The notes beneath the pieces were generated by a model, which saw only the letters and a program-made list of their open reading frames with translations, was not told where the DNA came from and did no database searches. The position numbers were made by a program, and so were the translations under genes. Shown here piece by piece: positions 1-11,834 of a stretch of DNA of 64,000 bases. Every line of letters begins with the position of its first letter. Position 1 is the first letter of the stretch. Source of the DNA: Nigrospora sphaerica (lineage: Eukaryota > Ascomycota > Sordariomycetes > Amphisphaeriales > Apiosporaceae). Location of the stretch: the NCBI GenBank assembly GCA_018287875.1, contig JAGVVL010000022.1, forward strand, positions 1,736,001-1,800,000, given 5' to 3'.

Positions 1-616
1 GTCTGCCGGGCCTGCTGAGATGCCAGGGCCCAGGACTGCCCAGGATTCTCGCCAGCCTCGCCCATTGGTCGTGGTGAGTCGGCGTGGCTGGCTAACCCCG
101 AATCCTCCCAGTTGCCCATGGGGAAGCCCAGGATCCAAGTGGGGGGGAGCCGACAGGGAGGGAGATCTCTGCCGGTCTGGATAATCAGGTTGCCACCCTG
201 CCTCGGTTTCAGCACAGCTGCCATGGAGAGGAGCATGGGAGATGTCCTGTTCTCTTGTTGGTGGAATTGGCGTCGGCACCAACTTCCACCGCTCACAGGC
301 CCGTATGCTGCCAAGATGCTCACCACCCATTCCCGTTGTTTTTGGACCACCACGACGAACTAGGTGCGAGCACATCCGCAATTGGGGGTTTGCGGTGACA
401 GGGTGTGGTGCAGGCGTAGTGCCTCGCGGTCGCGACCCTGTCATAACCGCTGCGTCGACCGGTATTTCTCGCGACGTCTATTTCTCTCCGCTCCTTTCTC
501 CCTATCTCTTTCCTTGTCTGCACCTCGCCTGGCAGTTTGGTTTCTGCGAGCCCATTTCCCTGAAACCCCACCCCGTCTAGACAGAGCCCGAGGCGTACGC
601 CTCTTTGTCCAGCGAG
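1..616. other. Upstream region of the MFS transporter gene
   Basis: No convincing coding sequence was found. Open frames here are short and in several overlapping frames. A pyrimidine-rich stretch (about 481-535) lies within 140 bp of the transporter ATG, as is common in filamentous fungal promoters and leaders. I assign no specific regulatory site. Confidence 0.5.
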
Positions 617-2590
617 ATGGCGGCCCTACTCCGCAAGATCGTCAAGAACGATGCCATGAAGACGGATCCCGACGAGATCTACGGATGGCGCGTCTATGTG
701 CTGGCCGGCTCGGTGAGTCCGCGCCGCTCCTACCGGCGAACGACCGGCTTGACTAACACCCAGGGCTTATAGGCCTGCTTCGGCGCCATGTCGTTTGGTT
801 GGGACAGTGGTGTGATTGGAGGTGTCATTAACCTGCCCACCTTTATCGAGTAAGCCACGACTGCGGTTGCTCCTCGGATCCTCCGGCTGACGGGTGTACC
901 CAACATAGTGCATATGGCTTGACGGGCAACGACATTGCCAAGGCCAATCTCGAGGGAAACATTGTATCCGTCCTCCAGGCCGGTTGTTTCGTGGGAGCAC
1001 TGGCGGCTTTTTGGCTCTGCGATGCTCTCGGTCGCAAATGGAGTCTGGTGGGATCGGCTGCCTTTACCTTGGCGGGCGTCGTGATGCAAGCCGCTGCCTC
1101 GGGCCACCTTGAACCTATGTACATTGGTCGTTTCATTTCCGGTACGTTATGGGTTCTGCTCGCCTTCGCTTCGTAGGCTGCCGCCTGCTAACGTGCTTCT
1201 CTTCTTTAGGTCTGGGCGTCGGTGCCGCAAGTGTTGTCAACCCCATCTACGTATCCGAAAACGCACCCCGAGCCATCCGTGGACTCTTAACCGGTCTATA
1301 CCAACTCTTCATCGTCACTGGTGGTATGATTGCCTTTTGGGGCAACTATGCCGTCAGCGTACACCAGTCAGGACACAGCCAGTACATCACGCCTTTGGCC
1401 GTGCAAGGAATCCCCGCCGTGCTTCTCTTCTGCCTCATGATCATCAGCAACGAGTCGCCTCGCTACCTCGCGCGGAAAGACCGCTGGGAGGAAGCCAGGA
1501 TGGTTTTGCGAAGGGTCCGCAACCTGCCCGAAGACCACCCTTACCTAGTGGAAGAGTTCCGCGAGATCTGCGATATGCTCGAGTATGAGAAGCGCGTGAT
1601 GGGCGACGCGACGTTCATGACGCTCCAGAAGGAGATGTGGACGGTGGCGACGAACCGCAAGCGCGCCATTCTCAGCATCGTGCTCATGATTTGCCAACAG
1701 ATGACGGGCACCAACGCCATCAACACGTATGCGCCCACCATCTTCAGGAACCTGGGCATCACGGGTGTCAGGACTTCGCTCCTGAGCACGGGTGTGTACG
1801 GTATCGTCAAGGTGATGGCGTGCTCGGCCTTCCTGCTATTCATGGCCGACTCGCTGGGCCGACGAAAGTCTCTTCTGGTGTCGTCGGTGGGCCAGGCATT
1901 CTGCATGTTCTATATTGGCCTCTACGTCCGCATCTCACCGCCGCTCAAGGATGTGCCCATTAACGGTGCCGGCTACTTTGCTCTGGTCTGCATCTTTGTT
2001 TTTGCCATGTTCTTCCAGTTCGGATGGGGCCCTGCGTGCTGGATTCTGGTGTCCGAAATCCCCACGGCTCGGCTGCGACCTTTGGTAAGTCGTTTCCCCC
2101 CCTTGTTCGCCCGGTGCAGGACTCGGCGAGGGGTGACGGCAAAATGAACAATTGTACTGATGGGCACTAGAACGTCGCCCTTGCCGCCGCCACCCAATGG
2201 CTGTTCAACTTTGTCGTTGCGCGCGCCGTGCCCAACATGTTGGCCACTGTCGGTTCTCACGGTTACGGCACGTACCTTATCTTTGGCAGCTTCTGCTTGT
2301 CCATGTTCTTCTTTGTATGGTTCTTTATCCCCGAGACGAAGGGTATGTCGACCGTATTTTCTCTCCATCCCTCCCCCCCTCCCTCCTCCCTCCAACACCA
2401 CCGCACTGGGTACCCCGCTAACTGTCATACTCTGCTAGGTGTGTCCCTTGAGCACATGGACGAGCTGTTCGGAGGGCAAACCCATGAACAGAAGACGGCC
2501 ATGATGGCGGACTCGAAGCTCCAGGCCGAGGTGGAAATCAGCGAGGACCGAGGCTCGCTGCGGGACCGCAAGCGTTCTACGGAGGTTTGA
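617..2590 (+). CDS. MFS sugar transporter, quinate permease-like
   Basis: Predicted plasma-membrane proton symporter of the sugar porter family, 534 aa from six exons: 617-712, 773-849, 909-1141, 1210-2084, 2171-2342 and 2439-2590. All phases join cleanly. Sugar-porter marks are visible: [11 protein letters not shown] in helix 1, a DALGRKW loop after helix 2, [13 protein letters not shown] before the central loop, the [16 protein letters not shown] helix-7 signature, and the C-terminal [15 protein letters not shown]. The stretch [20 protein letters not shown] is typical of the QutD/Qa-Y quinate permease branch, so the substrate may be quinate or a hexose. The start is the first ATG giving a normal N-terminus before helix 1. 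It stands near secreted GH32 and GH43 genes, which fits sugar uptake, but the distance of several kb makes a functional link only an inference. Confidence 0.9.
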
Positions 2591-4728
2591 GGTTCTTGTG
2601 CACAAGTAGTGACGTCGGTATGAATCGGCACTGGTTTCATCCGGGCCGAGACGTGCGTTTTAGCGAAAGACACGGACTGTGTCGTCGGGTTATACCAGAC
2701 GGGCGCACCGAGGGACCCGTGGCGGGTTACCTATGCTTTCCTTGTCACGAATAGCACAATCAACGATGGAACAAATATCAGCATAAGACCTTGCCAAGCC
2801 CCATTGGTGAAATAATGTGTCTCCGTCGCACCCACCGCTCGTCGGATTCGAGGACTTGCGGGCCGGCGTCAAGCGTGACCTGCTCACGGGCTCGAAAGGA
2901 GTGGCGGACGGAGGAAAGCACACGCACGCTAGCCATGTTAGATACTTCTCTACACACGCGCCATGCCACTTAAAACCGCCCGATCCCGACCCCCATTATC
3001 CATCACCGGGTCGTATTTCTCATTTACTACCCGCCCTTTATGGCAGCATCACGCCCACGACGGATGTTGCTTGAAGGCGGCATCGCCCAGGCCGTCGACA
3101 ACGGAAGCTGATGAGATGACCGGTTCGTCCGTCGGGGCCCACGGCGCCCTCAGTCCCCGTTCTCCCTCGACACCGCCCCTTCGTCGTTCACGGCGTCTCG
3201 GTCCCACGGCTGGACCGGGCGGGCTGGCCCACGCCTTCGAAATGCGGGGAGGCCGTCCGCTTTCGTCCGTGGATCCACGGCCTCGAGTGCCTCGCTGTCG
3301 AGTTCGCGCCCTGTCCGATGCCCCAGCGCGCCCTCGAGCCACTGCGGGAAGCGGTCGACGTACGATTCCGCGGTGTGCCGGGTGCCGTGAGGGTGACGAA
3401 ACCCGCGGTTGGACGGTCAGGTTCGTATTTGCTTTCGCGCCGTCAGCCCATCGCGAGGGTCGGGGGACGGGCCTTGTTTGTTGGCCGTCGCCATTCTCAA
3501 CCCGCTGGTCCCATAAACCGACAGGCGGATCCATGGGCGGGCTAAGGGGTGTGGGAAGTACGGAAGAGACCAAAATCGTGCCTGCCCGTCGTGCTGTTTA
3601 CCCATGCCATTCCCGTCCACGCTACTTCCGTCGCAACTCCGTGCCTCTTTGTCCTTATTCGCCGTGACCCTGGACCGCCGTCTCCGCGCGATGCCCATGT
3701 ACGCCCAGCTCGTTACTTGGTCAGTGGTTACCTCGACCGGCCTTCAGTCCCCATCCCACGAAGCCAGCACCGCCGCGGCGTCGAGAAAGGGCACACGGCT
3801 AATGTCGTCATGGCGTCCCTAATCTCGGCGCATCGGGGGCCGGCAGCGGCCAGGGACGACCCAAGGAAAAAAAAGAAGCCGGGCGCGCACCGGACCCTGC
3901 GACTTGGTGTCATGGGTGGGGGTGGGCGGGACGGGAGCGGAGGGGTTAATGACTAGCCAAGGGAACAACGGCGCCAGGGGTTCCCGCCCGCCCCTGCCCA
4001 CCTGCACAAACCGGCGCCGCGCCTACACTGTAAGACGAGGAAAACCACGGCACCAAAATCAAGATGGCCCGTCGGCGAGGACGAGGGTTGGGAAGGACAC
4101 GGTCAGGAACCGGGCAGAAGAGCAAGTTCGAAACAACAGGTCACGATCCCTGCAATCGGGGGCGCGTCCCTCCGTTCCCACCCCCGATCAAACCAATCGT
4201 CGTCCCTTTCCGTTTCCTTGGCCCGGCGCCTACGTCATTGCAGGGGGTCTCCCCGTAGGGGTTCGTTTTGGTTGGCGTCCGTTTGCGCGGGTCCCGTTGG
4301 ACGGGCGGCTGGCGCGACGCTTTTGCGCGGGTAGGGTGAATGGGAGAGACAATATAGCACGGCCGGGCGCAGGTAGGTAGGCACGTACGTGGGTAGGCCG
4401 TCGCTATAATAAGACGAGGACGGGGTCCCGTTTCTGGGTTCCCGTTGCATCCCGTCCCGTGAAACCAGAGAAGGAAACGAAAGAAAAAGACCCGACGAAT
4501 GCAACGCTGTACCTGAGCGGCCCGGGCCACTGCATCGCATCGCATCGTATTACCCACGTGGTTCTCTTGGTTGTTGACCTCTTATCCACTTGGGGAACAT
4601 TACTGTGATAGCCTCTTACACGGACGGCCCCATCGACTTATACCTCTATCTCTATCTCTCTCTCTCTCTCTTTTTGGCACTCGCGGCAGTTTCACCACTC
4701 AACCCCCTCCCCTTCTCTCACTTGCATC
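2591..4728. other. Intergenic region, 2.1 kb
   Basis: Between the transporter stop and the CAP-protein start. Several frames stay open because the DNA is GC-rich, but none shows a recognisable domain, consistent codon use or splice logic. I see no tRNA or transposon feature. It probably contains the transporter 3' UTR and a long promoter for the CAP gene. Confidence 0.5.
4643..4675 (+). promoter_or_regulatory. CT-rich tract upstream of the CAP gene
   Basis: A near-perfect pyrimidine run made of CTAT and CT repeats ends about 55 bp before the ATG at 4729. Such tracts commonly sit next to transcription starts of well-expressed fungal genes. It is also a simple-sequence repeat and may vary in length between strains. 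Confidence 0.45.
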
Positions 4729-5382
4729 ATGCCGCGCCTCACCTCCTCCCTCGGCGCCCTCGCCCTTCACCTTCTCCTCCTCCTCCTGGCCGGCACCGCC
4801 GTCGCGCAGACGGTGACGATAACGCAGGCGCCGACGATACCGTCGGACGAGCCGACGCTGGCGACGCCGCCGCTGCTGGCGGGGGCGGTGCTGGAGCGGA
4901 CCAACGCGTACCGGGCCGAGCACAACGCGACGGCGGTGCGGTGGAACCAGACGCTCGCGCGCTACGCGCACGACTACCTGGGCGGCAGCGACTGCGTCTT
5001 CGAGCACTCGGGCGGGCCGTACGGCGAGAACCTGGCGCTCGGCTGCGGCGACGCGGCGAGCTGCGTCGACGCCTGGGGCAGCGAGCGCAAGGACTACGAC
5101 TTCGCCGAGGGCGAGTTCGGCGAGACGACGGGCCACTTCACCCAGCTCGTCTGGAAGGCCACGACGGCCACGGGCTGCGCCGCCCGCCTCTGCGGCGACC
5201 GCGGCTGGTTCCTCGCCTGCGAGTACTGGCCCCGCGGCAACATCGTCGGCGCCTTCAAGGCCGAGGTCCAGCCCCGCCTCGACGGCGCCGACGGCAGCGG
5301 CGGCGGCCGCGCCCGCCCCGCCGCGCCCGTCCGGACCCTCGCCCTCGTGCTCGCCGCCGCCGCCGCCTGCGTCGCCGTCTAG
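4729..5382 (+). CDS. Secreted CAP/SCP (PR-1-like) domain protein, possibly GPI-anchored
   Basis: Single-exon gene, 217 aa. Residues 1-27 form a strong signal peptide (Leu-rich core, cleavage near AVAQ). A CAP domain fills about residues 50-185, with the family signatures GHFTQLVWK and CEYWPRGNIVGAF, plus a YGENLALGCG segment carrying a conserved Glu. Paired cysteines suggest disulphides. NAT and NQT are possible N-glycosylation sites. The last 30 residues run from a Gly/Ser/Arg linker into a hydrophobic Ala/Val/Leu end, which resembles a GPI-attachment signal. Family members such as yeast Pry1 bind sterols and other lipids outside the cell, and some plant-pathogen members act in host interaction. 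The role here is not shown by the sequence. Confidence 0.88.
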   Translation: MPRLTSSLGALALHLLLLLLAGTAVAQTVTITQAPTIPSDEPTLATPPLLAGAVLERTNAYRAEHNATAVRWNQTLARYAHDYLGGSDCVFEHSGGPYGENLALGCGDAASCVDAWGSERKDYDFAEGEFGETTGHFTQLVWKATTATGCAARLCGDRGWFLACEYWPRGNIVGAFKAEVQPRLDGADGSGGGRARPAAPVRTLALVLAAAAACVAV

Positions 5383-6367
5383 CCGCCTCTGCGCCGTCGT
5401 TGTCTCCGGTCCCGGGCCGTGTGGCTGCGGCCGCCGACCCCGGGTCCGGCACCGTCCCGGTCCCCCCACTTCCTCACAAGGCGCCGGGGCGGAAGCCGCC
5501 GAGGAACCCTCATCGCGATGCAACCGCTACGCCTCCTCGTCTCACCCCTGGGAGTAGTGAAAAGAAGGAGGCCAAACTGGGCCCTCTCCCTTCCTCCCCC
5601 TATTCCAATAAAAGACACGCGCACCCAAAAACGCCCCGTGTGCAGGGCTGGCGCCGCCGAGGCCTCAACCCCCAGGTTTCGCCCGCCTTCGAGGCGCAGC
5701 GGCCGAGTCCCGAGCGGTCCCGAGCGTACTCGCGATGGAGCGAAGCCGGGGACGCCCCGGACGATTCCTCCTTCCTCCCCTTTTCCGAGGGGCCGCCGCG
5801 CCGGGCGGTCGGCGACGGGGGTGGTCGCGCGGAGAGAGTCTTCGGCCTCGGCCTCGCCCTCTTAGAGATGGGAGAGGGAGATAAGTGAGGCAGGTCAGGT
5901 GGCTCGGGAAGGGATCCAGAGAAGGCCCCGAGCCGGAAATGTAGTAGTTAGGGGCGTTATACAGGACGCCCGTCCTCCCTCTGTCTCTCTCCGTCAGCAG
6001 GGAGGAAGAACTATCATGGGGAAAGGAGTGAAAGAATCAGAAGATGGTGAAGTGAGGGTGCGTGCATCGCGCGCGTTTTCGCCGAGCAAGTTTAGGCTAC
6101 GGCCTTGGGACCGGCGGGCCAACTTATCCTGGCTTCCGATGTAGGACCTCCTACCGAGCATTGCATAGAAGATAGAAATGCATCTTGATCATGTCGCATA
6201 TAACACATTAAGTCTATGGATGGCAGTACCGAGTCTACCTAGGGTATATAGACGAGCAGCGGCCCTTGCCCCCTCTCCCGTCCAAGGGTCCTTGGGTCGT
6301 GACGAGGAGCCGGCGGGGAGGGTAGGGAGGAGGGCTCCGTTTCGCTTCGCTTTTTGTTGGTGGTATA
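5383..6367. other. Intergenic region between convergent CAP and GH32 genes
   Basis: No supported gene. An AATAAA hexamer at 5607-5612, about 225 bp after the CAP stop, is a candidate polyadenylation signal. The rest holds only short GC-driven open frames and should contain the two facing 3' UTRs. Confidence 0.45.
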
Positions 6368-8218
6368 TTACACGGAAAAGCGGCCCTCGTACAGCACGTT
6401 GCGCTTGGCCGGCGGCACGACCGAGTAGGCGGCAGCGGCGGGGGCGGCAGCGGTGGTGGCGTTGCCGTGCACGAGGCCGTCGGCGCCGGCCTGGGGCGCC
6501 CAGGTGCTGGAAAGGGCCCAGACGGCGACCGAGACCTCGGCGCCGGCCGGCAGGTTGGCCGTGGACAGCGTCAGGTTGGTGAGGGGCTGCTCGGGGAAGG
6601 CGAGGACGGTGCCGGCGTGCTTGCCGCCGTCGACGAGGAACTCGAGGATCGAGCGATCGAGCACGGCCGTCAGGCGCCACGAGGCCGCCTCCTCGGCGTC
6701 GCCCTCCCAGTACACATCGGCGATGCTGAACTTGTCGGTGAAGAAGGGGTTGTCGAAGCCGCGCGTCCGGCCCCGGTCCACCCAGAAGGGCGTGTCGCCG
6801 CCGAAGTAGAAGCCGGACCGCACCGTCTCGCCCGAGGTCGCCGAGGCGAACGTGAGGTTGAGCGTCGTGTACGACGTTACCAGCTTCGTGTTGATGTTGG
6901 TCACGTTGGCCTCCACCATGACGGCGTTGGACGCGACGTCGGCAAAGTCGACGACGACGCTGCCGTTGCCCATGGTCGCCTGCTTGAGCGGCGTCGGGTC
7001 CACGACGGGCGACGGGTCGTAGATCTCGTCCATCATAACCCAGCCGATGCGCTCGGCCTTGGTCAGGTAGTTGGCGCGCGGCAGCGTCGCGGAGCTGCGC
7101 CAGCCCTCGAGGTTGCCCGTCGGCACCGTCTGCGCGTACTGCCAGTTGGAGGCCCAGCCGAGGTTGACGGCGTTCTGCCCGTCGGGCACGCCGTAAAAGT
7201 ACTGCGCCGCGTAGTTGTCCTTGGCGAAGTCGGTGAGACGCGTGGCCCCGTCCTCGGGCACAAAGTGCGTGCCGTTGAAGTCGCCCAGGAAGTACTGCGT
7301 GATGGAGCCGCCGAGAGGCGCGCCCGGCTGCACCGAGAGCGCCATGACGAACTTGTCGCCCACGTGCTCGCCCGTCTTGGCGTCGCGCACCGGCATCTTG
7401 ACCATGTTGGGGCACTCGTACTGCGTGCCGAGCAGGCCGTGGTACGAGAAGTTGGACGTGTGCGTCCACTCCTTCAAGTCGGGGCTCGAGAAGATGCCGA
7501 CGGCGAACTCCTGCGCGTACGCCAGCACCATGACCCACTGGTCGCCGTAGCGGATCACCTTGGGGTCGCGGAACTGCGAACTGTTGCTGTTGATGACGGG
7601 GTTGCCGTCGTAGTACTCGAAGGTGTAGCCGCCGTCGCGCGAGTATGCGAGCGCCTGCGTCTGCGGGCCGCCCGAACCGTCCTCGTTGTACTTGGCCAAC
7701 GTGAACATGGCAACCACGCCGTTATCCTGGTCCGGGAAGAAGCCGCTCGTGTTGTTCACATCGACCACGGCGCTGCCCGAGAAGACGTACTGGCGCTCCT
7801 CGGGCGGGTACAGCGCGATCGCCTGGTTCTCCCAGTGGTACAGGTCGCGGCTCGTCGCGTGGCCCCAGTGCTTTGGACACGGTCAGTCTTGCGCCAGCCA
7901 CGGCGAGGGGTACGACGGGGCAAGCGAGGGAAGAGAAAAGCCAGCAAAACTCACCTGGTTGCCGGCACCCACGCCCGTTGGGTTGTATTGGTAGTACAGG
8001 TGCCAGGTGCCATTGGCGTCGACGAACATGCCGTTGGGGTCGTTCATGAAGTGTTGCGGCGGCGAGAAGTGCACCTGGGGGCGCAGGGAGCCCGTGTAGT
8101 TGCCGGCGATGGGGACTCCCGTCGGGACCGCAGGGTTGACGTAGGTAGGAACATTTTGGGCCACGGCCGGGGCGACAAGGGCCGCGGCCGCCGCCACTGC
8201 GAGACTGGGTGACACCAT
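6368..8218 (-). CDS. Secreted GH32 beta-fructofuranosidase (invertase/exo-inulinase type)
   Basis: Hydrolyses terminal fructose from sucrose, inulin or levan outside the cell. 588 aa from two exons (8218-7955 and 7870-6368); the donor follows GAGNQ. Residues 1-21 are a signal peptide ending in AVAQ. GH32 marks appear in order: HFMNDPNGM with the nucleophile Asp at residue 60, FRDPKV with the transition-state Asp at 190, and YECPNMVKM with the acid/base Glu at 240. A C-terminal beta-sandwich follows, including a [10 protein letters not shown] segment. Length and order match fungal exo-acting enzymes, but substrate cannot be settled by eye. Many N-glycosylation sequons fit secretion. A CTGGGG element at 8231-8236, just upstream of the ATG, matches the CreA carbon-repressor consensus, though such short sites are frequent in GC-rich DNA. 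Confidence 0.92.
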
Positions 8219-10371
8219 GGCGACGATGTGCTGGGGGGGAAGGGGGATGCACGGGAACTCGGCAACGGGCGGGCGAGTTCGGTTCAGTTCGAAGCTCCGT
8301 GAGGGAGAGGCATGAACAAACCACGGATGGCCCCGGGAGGAACGGGCAACACAAGGCCGTCTTATATATCCTTTTGTTCCCCCGCCCAGACTACGGAAGA
8401 GCCCAGGAGCTCCCCTCCCGGGGGCCCTGGGTGCTCCAAATGGTACCCTGCCCACTTACACAGGGTAGCCGCTGGTCGGGCTCGTCAGGGCATCGGGAGT
8501 CTCGGCGCGCCGGAAGCAATGCAACAAGGGGAGCCGCCGTTGGGCGCAGACGTCAAGGCTGGGAACTGAGTTCGCCAAGGATGGGGAAAGGACCCGACCA
8601 AATGCCCGAGCGAGGGCGCGATTCAAGGGAAACAGGGTGCCCCAAGCTGCCGGTGTCGCCGGGGATGGGAGGCTCAAAAACGACTGACGGGGTCACGAGG
8701 TGTGACAGGCGCGCCGGCCTCTTCTCGGCCGTGCTCGAGGCGCCGTGGGCTGGGCGGGTGGTCACAGCTCACTGGGCATTGTCGCTCGGATAGGGAATAC
8801 TACCCTCACTGACTGGGTGTGTAGGGGAGAATGGACGGTCTAGCCGGTAGAGCATAGACAGTACCTGCTAGGAGGTCCGTGGCGGGGGCTGGGGGGCGAG
8901 GGATCGAGTCGGAGCCAACCCGCACGGGGATATAGTCCGCCATAGGAAAAAGAAAAACACTCGATCAACGGCCCATGTCGTGACAGGTGGGGGAGCAGAC
9001 GCTAACCCAATGGGTGGACGGCTGGGCCTGGACGACATGGGGAGGCAGGCGTGCCATGCGTGCCTACCCATGCTTTCTGCGGGGAGGGCAATTATCGGTG
9101 CGGAGTAAAGACGGGGGGGACGAGCAGGGAAGCATGACGATACCGAGAGCCATTCTCCAAAGCCGCTGGGGGGTGAGAGGAGGGACCAGTGCTTGTTGAC
9201 CGCTATGAGGCGTTTTGGTATGTAGTTCCGACCAACCTTCCAGCGGGGTGGACGGTCAGGGTTGCCACCTCGCCGGGTATCGTGGCCAAGAATCAACAAT
9301 GGGCCTGAGGGAATTTCCAATGACCTGGTTTGCCTGGCAGCACCAGCTAGCAACCTGGGTACTTTGCCTACATGGCCACCCAGCTTACCTGACGTTACAG
9401 TGATGCCGTCATGGAGTATTGGCTTCTTAGTACGACTTTTCGTCCGCGGAAATGGGGAGGAGGAATAATATGCCCCAGCTGACAAGTCATTGCGCAAGCC
9501 CGCCATCGAACGACCACCGGAGGGGTAAGTAAATGAATTTTTAAAAAAACACCAGCGACAACTGGTTGCGGGCCTCGCTTGGCAACCGACTAACACATAA
9601 CCTCCACCCTCAGCTTCTCCCAAGCCCCCGAGACCAAGGCCGCCGCACCAATCACCGCCTACCCGACATCCGGTATTGGTTCCATCAGCCGCGACCTCAG
9701 GGCCTTCTACGTAGCACCTCCTCCTCCTCCTCTGCTGCTCTCCCGTGAAGTCCCGTACGCGACACCTTGTCGTCAGTGTCTGCCTGGCATATCGTAAAAG
9801 CTCACCTGCTGAGCTCCGGGGGGTTGGCCCGTCCGTCCCCCGCGCATTTCCGCCCCGTTCAACTGACTCGCGCGCCCCGGAACCAGAATAAAAGCCAGGG
9901 GGCCATCTATGCGTACTGTGTACAATACCCGCGGAGCCTGCGATGCGACTGCGCCACCCAGGCCGGTTAGGCTGGACTGTTGAAGCCATGATGGCGGAAA
10001 ACCCACCGCGGCGAGCGCGGCCGCTTAGGAGAAAAACTTTGCGTCCAAAGCACCACCGCAACGCGCTGTACGCTACGTGGGACTGGGTAACGCGCCGGCC
10101 TCGACCCGGGCATAACTCCGCTTTGGTACTAAGGGAGTCGCTCCGTCTGAACCTTCAGACCAGAAGCGGGCATCGGGCCATGGAAGGAAAAGAGTCGGTC
10201 GGAAGGCATCCATTAGTCTATTCGCCAAGCAATGACGCCGGCCGTGCCGCCGCCGCCCGCTCTACCCAGTATCTGGCCCCTGTTACTAAAAGTGCCCGTC
10301 CAGTCTCCCCTGGTGGAAAGGCGGATTTTTCGGGGCTTTTGTTTAGTATTGGGACCCAGCCGGTACTATAG
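8219..10371. other. Intergenic region between GH32 and GH43 genes
   Basis: About 2.1 kb holding the GH32 promoter and the 3' flank of the GH43 gene, both on the minus strand. A long minus-strand open frame (about 8868-10061) has no domain and no plausible protein composition. I find no tRNA, repeat or transposon signature. Confidence 0.45.
8362..8369 (-). promoter_or_regulatory. TATA box of the GH32 gene
   Basis: Read on the minus strand this is TATATAAG, about 145 bp upstream of the GH32 ATG at 8218. It is a near-consensus TATA element at a normal fungal distance for a regulated secreted-enzyme gene. Confidence 0.5.
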
Positions 10372-11834
10372 TCACGCGTCAGTCCGGAATCCTGCCAACA
10401 ATGACGCACGCAGAGGGGCCCATGAGATATACGGCCGAGCGGCGTCGGAAAATATTCGACATACCTGGAAACGGCCCGTTTTCGGCCAGAGGGAACTTGG
10501 GGGTGCCGTCATCGTTCCAGCCAAACTTTTGAATGCGGGTGGTGCGGTACAGGTCGGCCTTGGGGTTGGGCGTGATCTGGGCGTGGTAGACGACGTAATC
10601 CTCGGCGCCGTCGGGCGACTTGACAAAACTTGCGTGACCCGTTCCGTAGATGCCGGCGCGCGTGTTCTGGTGGAAGACACACCCGTCCTTGTGCTTGCGC
10701 CACGATTGGTACTCCATCGGGTCGTTTCCCACGAGCTCCAGCAGGCCCAGGCAGTAAAAGGGAGTGTTGACGCGCGCCGCCGAGTAGACGACAAAGTTCT
10801 GGCCCGTCTTCGGGTTCACCAGTTGCTGCGGCCCCTCGTTCGACGACAGCCGTCCGTAATGCCCGTACGGCACTTGCTCCCACGCCTGATCCGGCCGCGA
10901 GATCTGTAACGCCGATTGGGTTAACATGGGGCGGAAATGTCATCGGTTGCGTGGGAGAGCCCGACTTACAATGCGACGGTCGCTGAAGTTGCTCGATACG
11001 GTCCACGGGTCCGACATGGTGGTAATGCACAGGTTGGCCGGCCACGCCGAGTACGCATTCTCCCAGCAGCTGTAAATGTGGTACAGCTTGTCCTCGTAGG
11101 AGAAGTAGGTGCCGTCGATGGCGAACTGGTCGTACGTATCGAGCATGGGCTTGAGCTCGTACTTGGACGTCCAGGGATCGGGTCCGTCCGACTCCAGAAC
11201 GAACATGCGGTGGTTGACGGCAGGGCAGTTCCACTCGCACATGGCGTCCTGCAGCGGGGGCGGGTTGTCGTTGTCCGGGGTGGCCGTGAAGATGACATAC
11301 CACTTGCCCGAGATGTTGTGGATCTCGGGCGCCCTGCCTTCGGCTCAGTATGGGGGTCCGGGAGCGTGGGGGTTAACGGACGGGGGCGATCTCTTACCAA
11401 ATGTCGGTACTCCACGGCTGGCCGGCATCCTTACCCTCGGGCTCGGGCTTAAAGATGACGACCTCCTCGGCGTTGTCCCAATTGTCCGTCATATACTTGG
11501 ACCGCCGGAGGGTGATGTTCCTGTTGGTCGAATAGGTAAAGAGATACCAGTCCTCGCCATCCGACGAGTACCTGATCATCCACGGATCGCCCACGTTGGT
11601 GGTCATGACGGGATTGGAATACGTCGCATTGGTTGTCTGTAGGGAGCATCAACACAAAGGGTCGGTGCGCCCACGGCTTACACGAATTATACTACCCACC
11701 TTGTTAGTTCCCACCTTGGCGGGATCCCATTGCACTGTGCCCTGGCCTTGATCGGGGTCAAAGACCTGGGCATACGTGACCCCGAAGAAGGGGACCAGAA
11801 CGGCCAGAGAACTCGCGAGCGTCGAGAGCTTCAT
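10372..11834 (-). CDS. Secreted GH43 arabinanase/arabinofuranosidase-type glycosidase
   Basis: Five-bladed beta-propeller glycosidase acting on arabinose- or xylose-containing plant wall polymers. Exons are 11834-11700, 11636-11398, 11333-10970, 10903-10465 and a proposed last exon 10391-10372, giving 398 aa. A signal peptide ends near GVTYAQ. The three catalytic carboxylates are visible: base Asp62 in VGDPWMIRY, Asp123 in STDIWAPEIH, and acid Glu269 in SSNEGPQ. The DIWAPEIH motif is split by an intron and restored exactly on splicing. The 3' end is uncertain. A strong GTATGT donor after GPFP gives a six-residue tail ending at 10372; if unspliced, translation runs on about 25 residues to 10379. 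Subfamily and substrate cannot be assigned by eye. Confidence 0.88.

Noticed and set aside
6467..8212. Plus-strand open frame of 581 codons opposite the GH32 gene
   Set aside because: Antisense shadow of a GC-rich gene. It is Arg/Val/Gly-rich, has no domain, and the minus strand carries complete GH32 motifs with proper splicing.
8868..10061. Minus-strand open frame of 397 codons between GH32 and GH43
   Set aside because: No recognisable domain, mixed composition and simultaneous opposite-strand frames; probably chance in GC-rich DNA.
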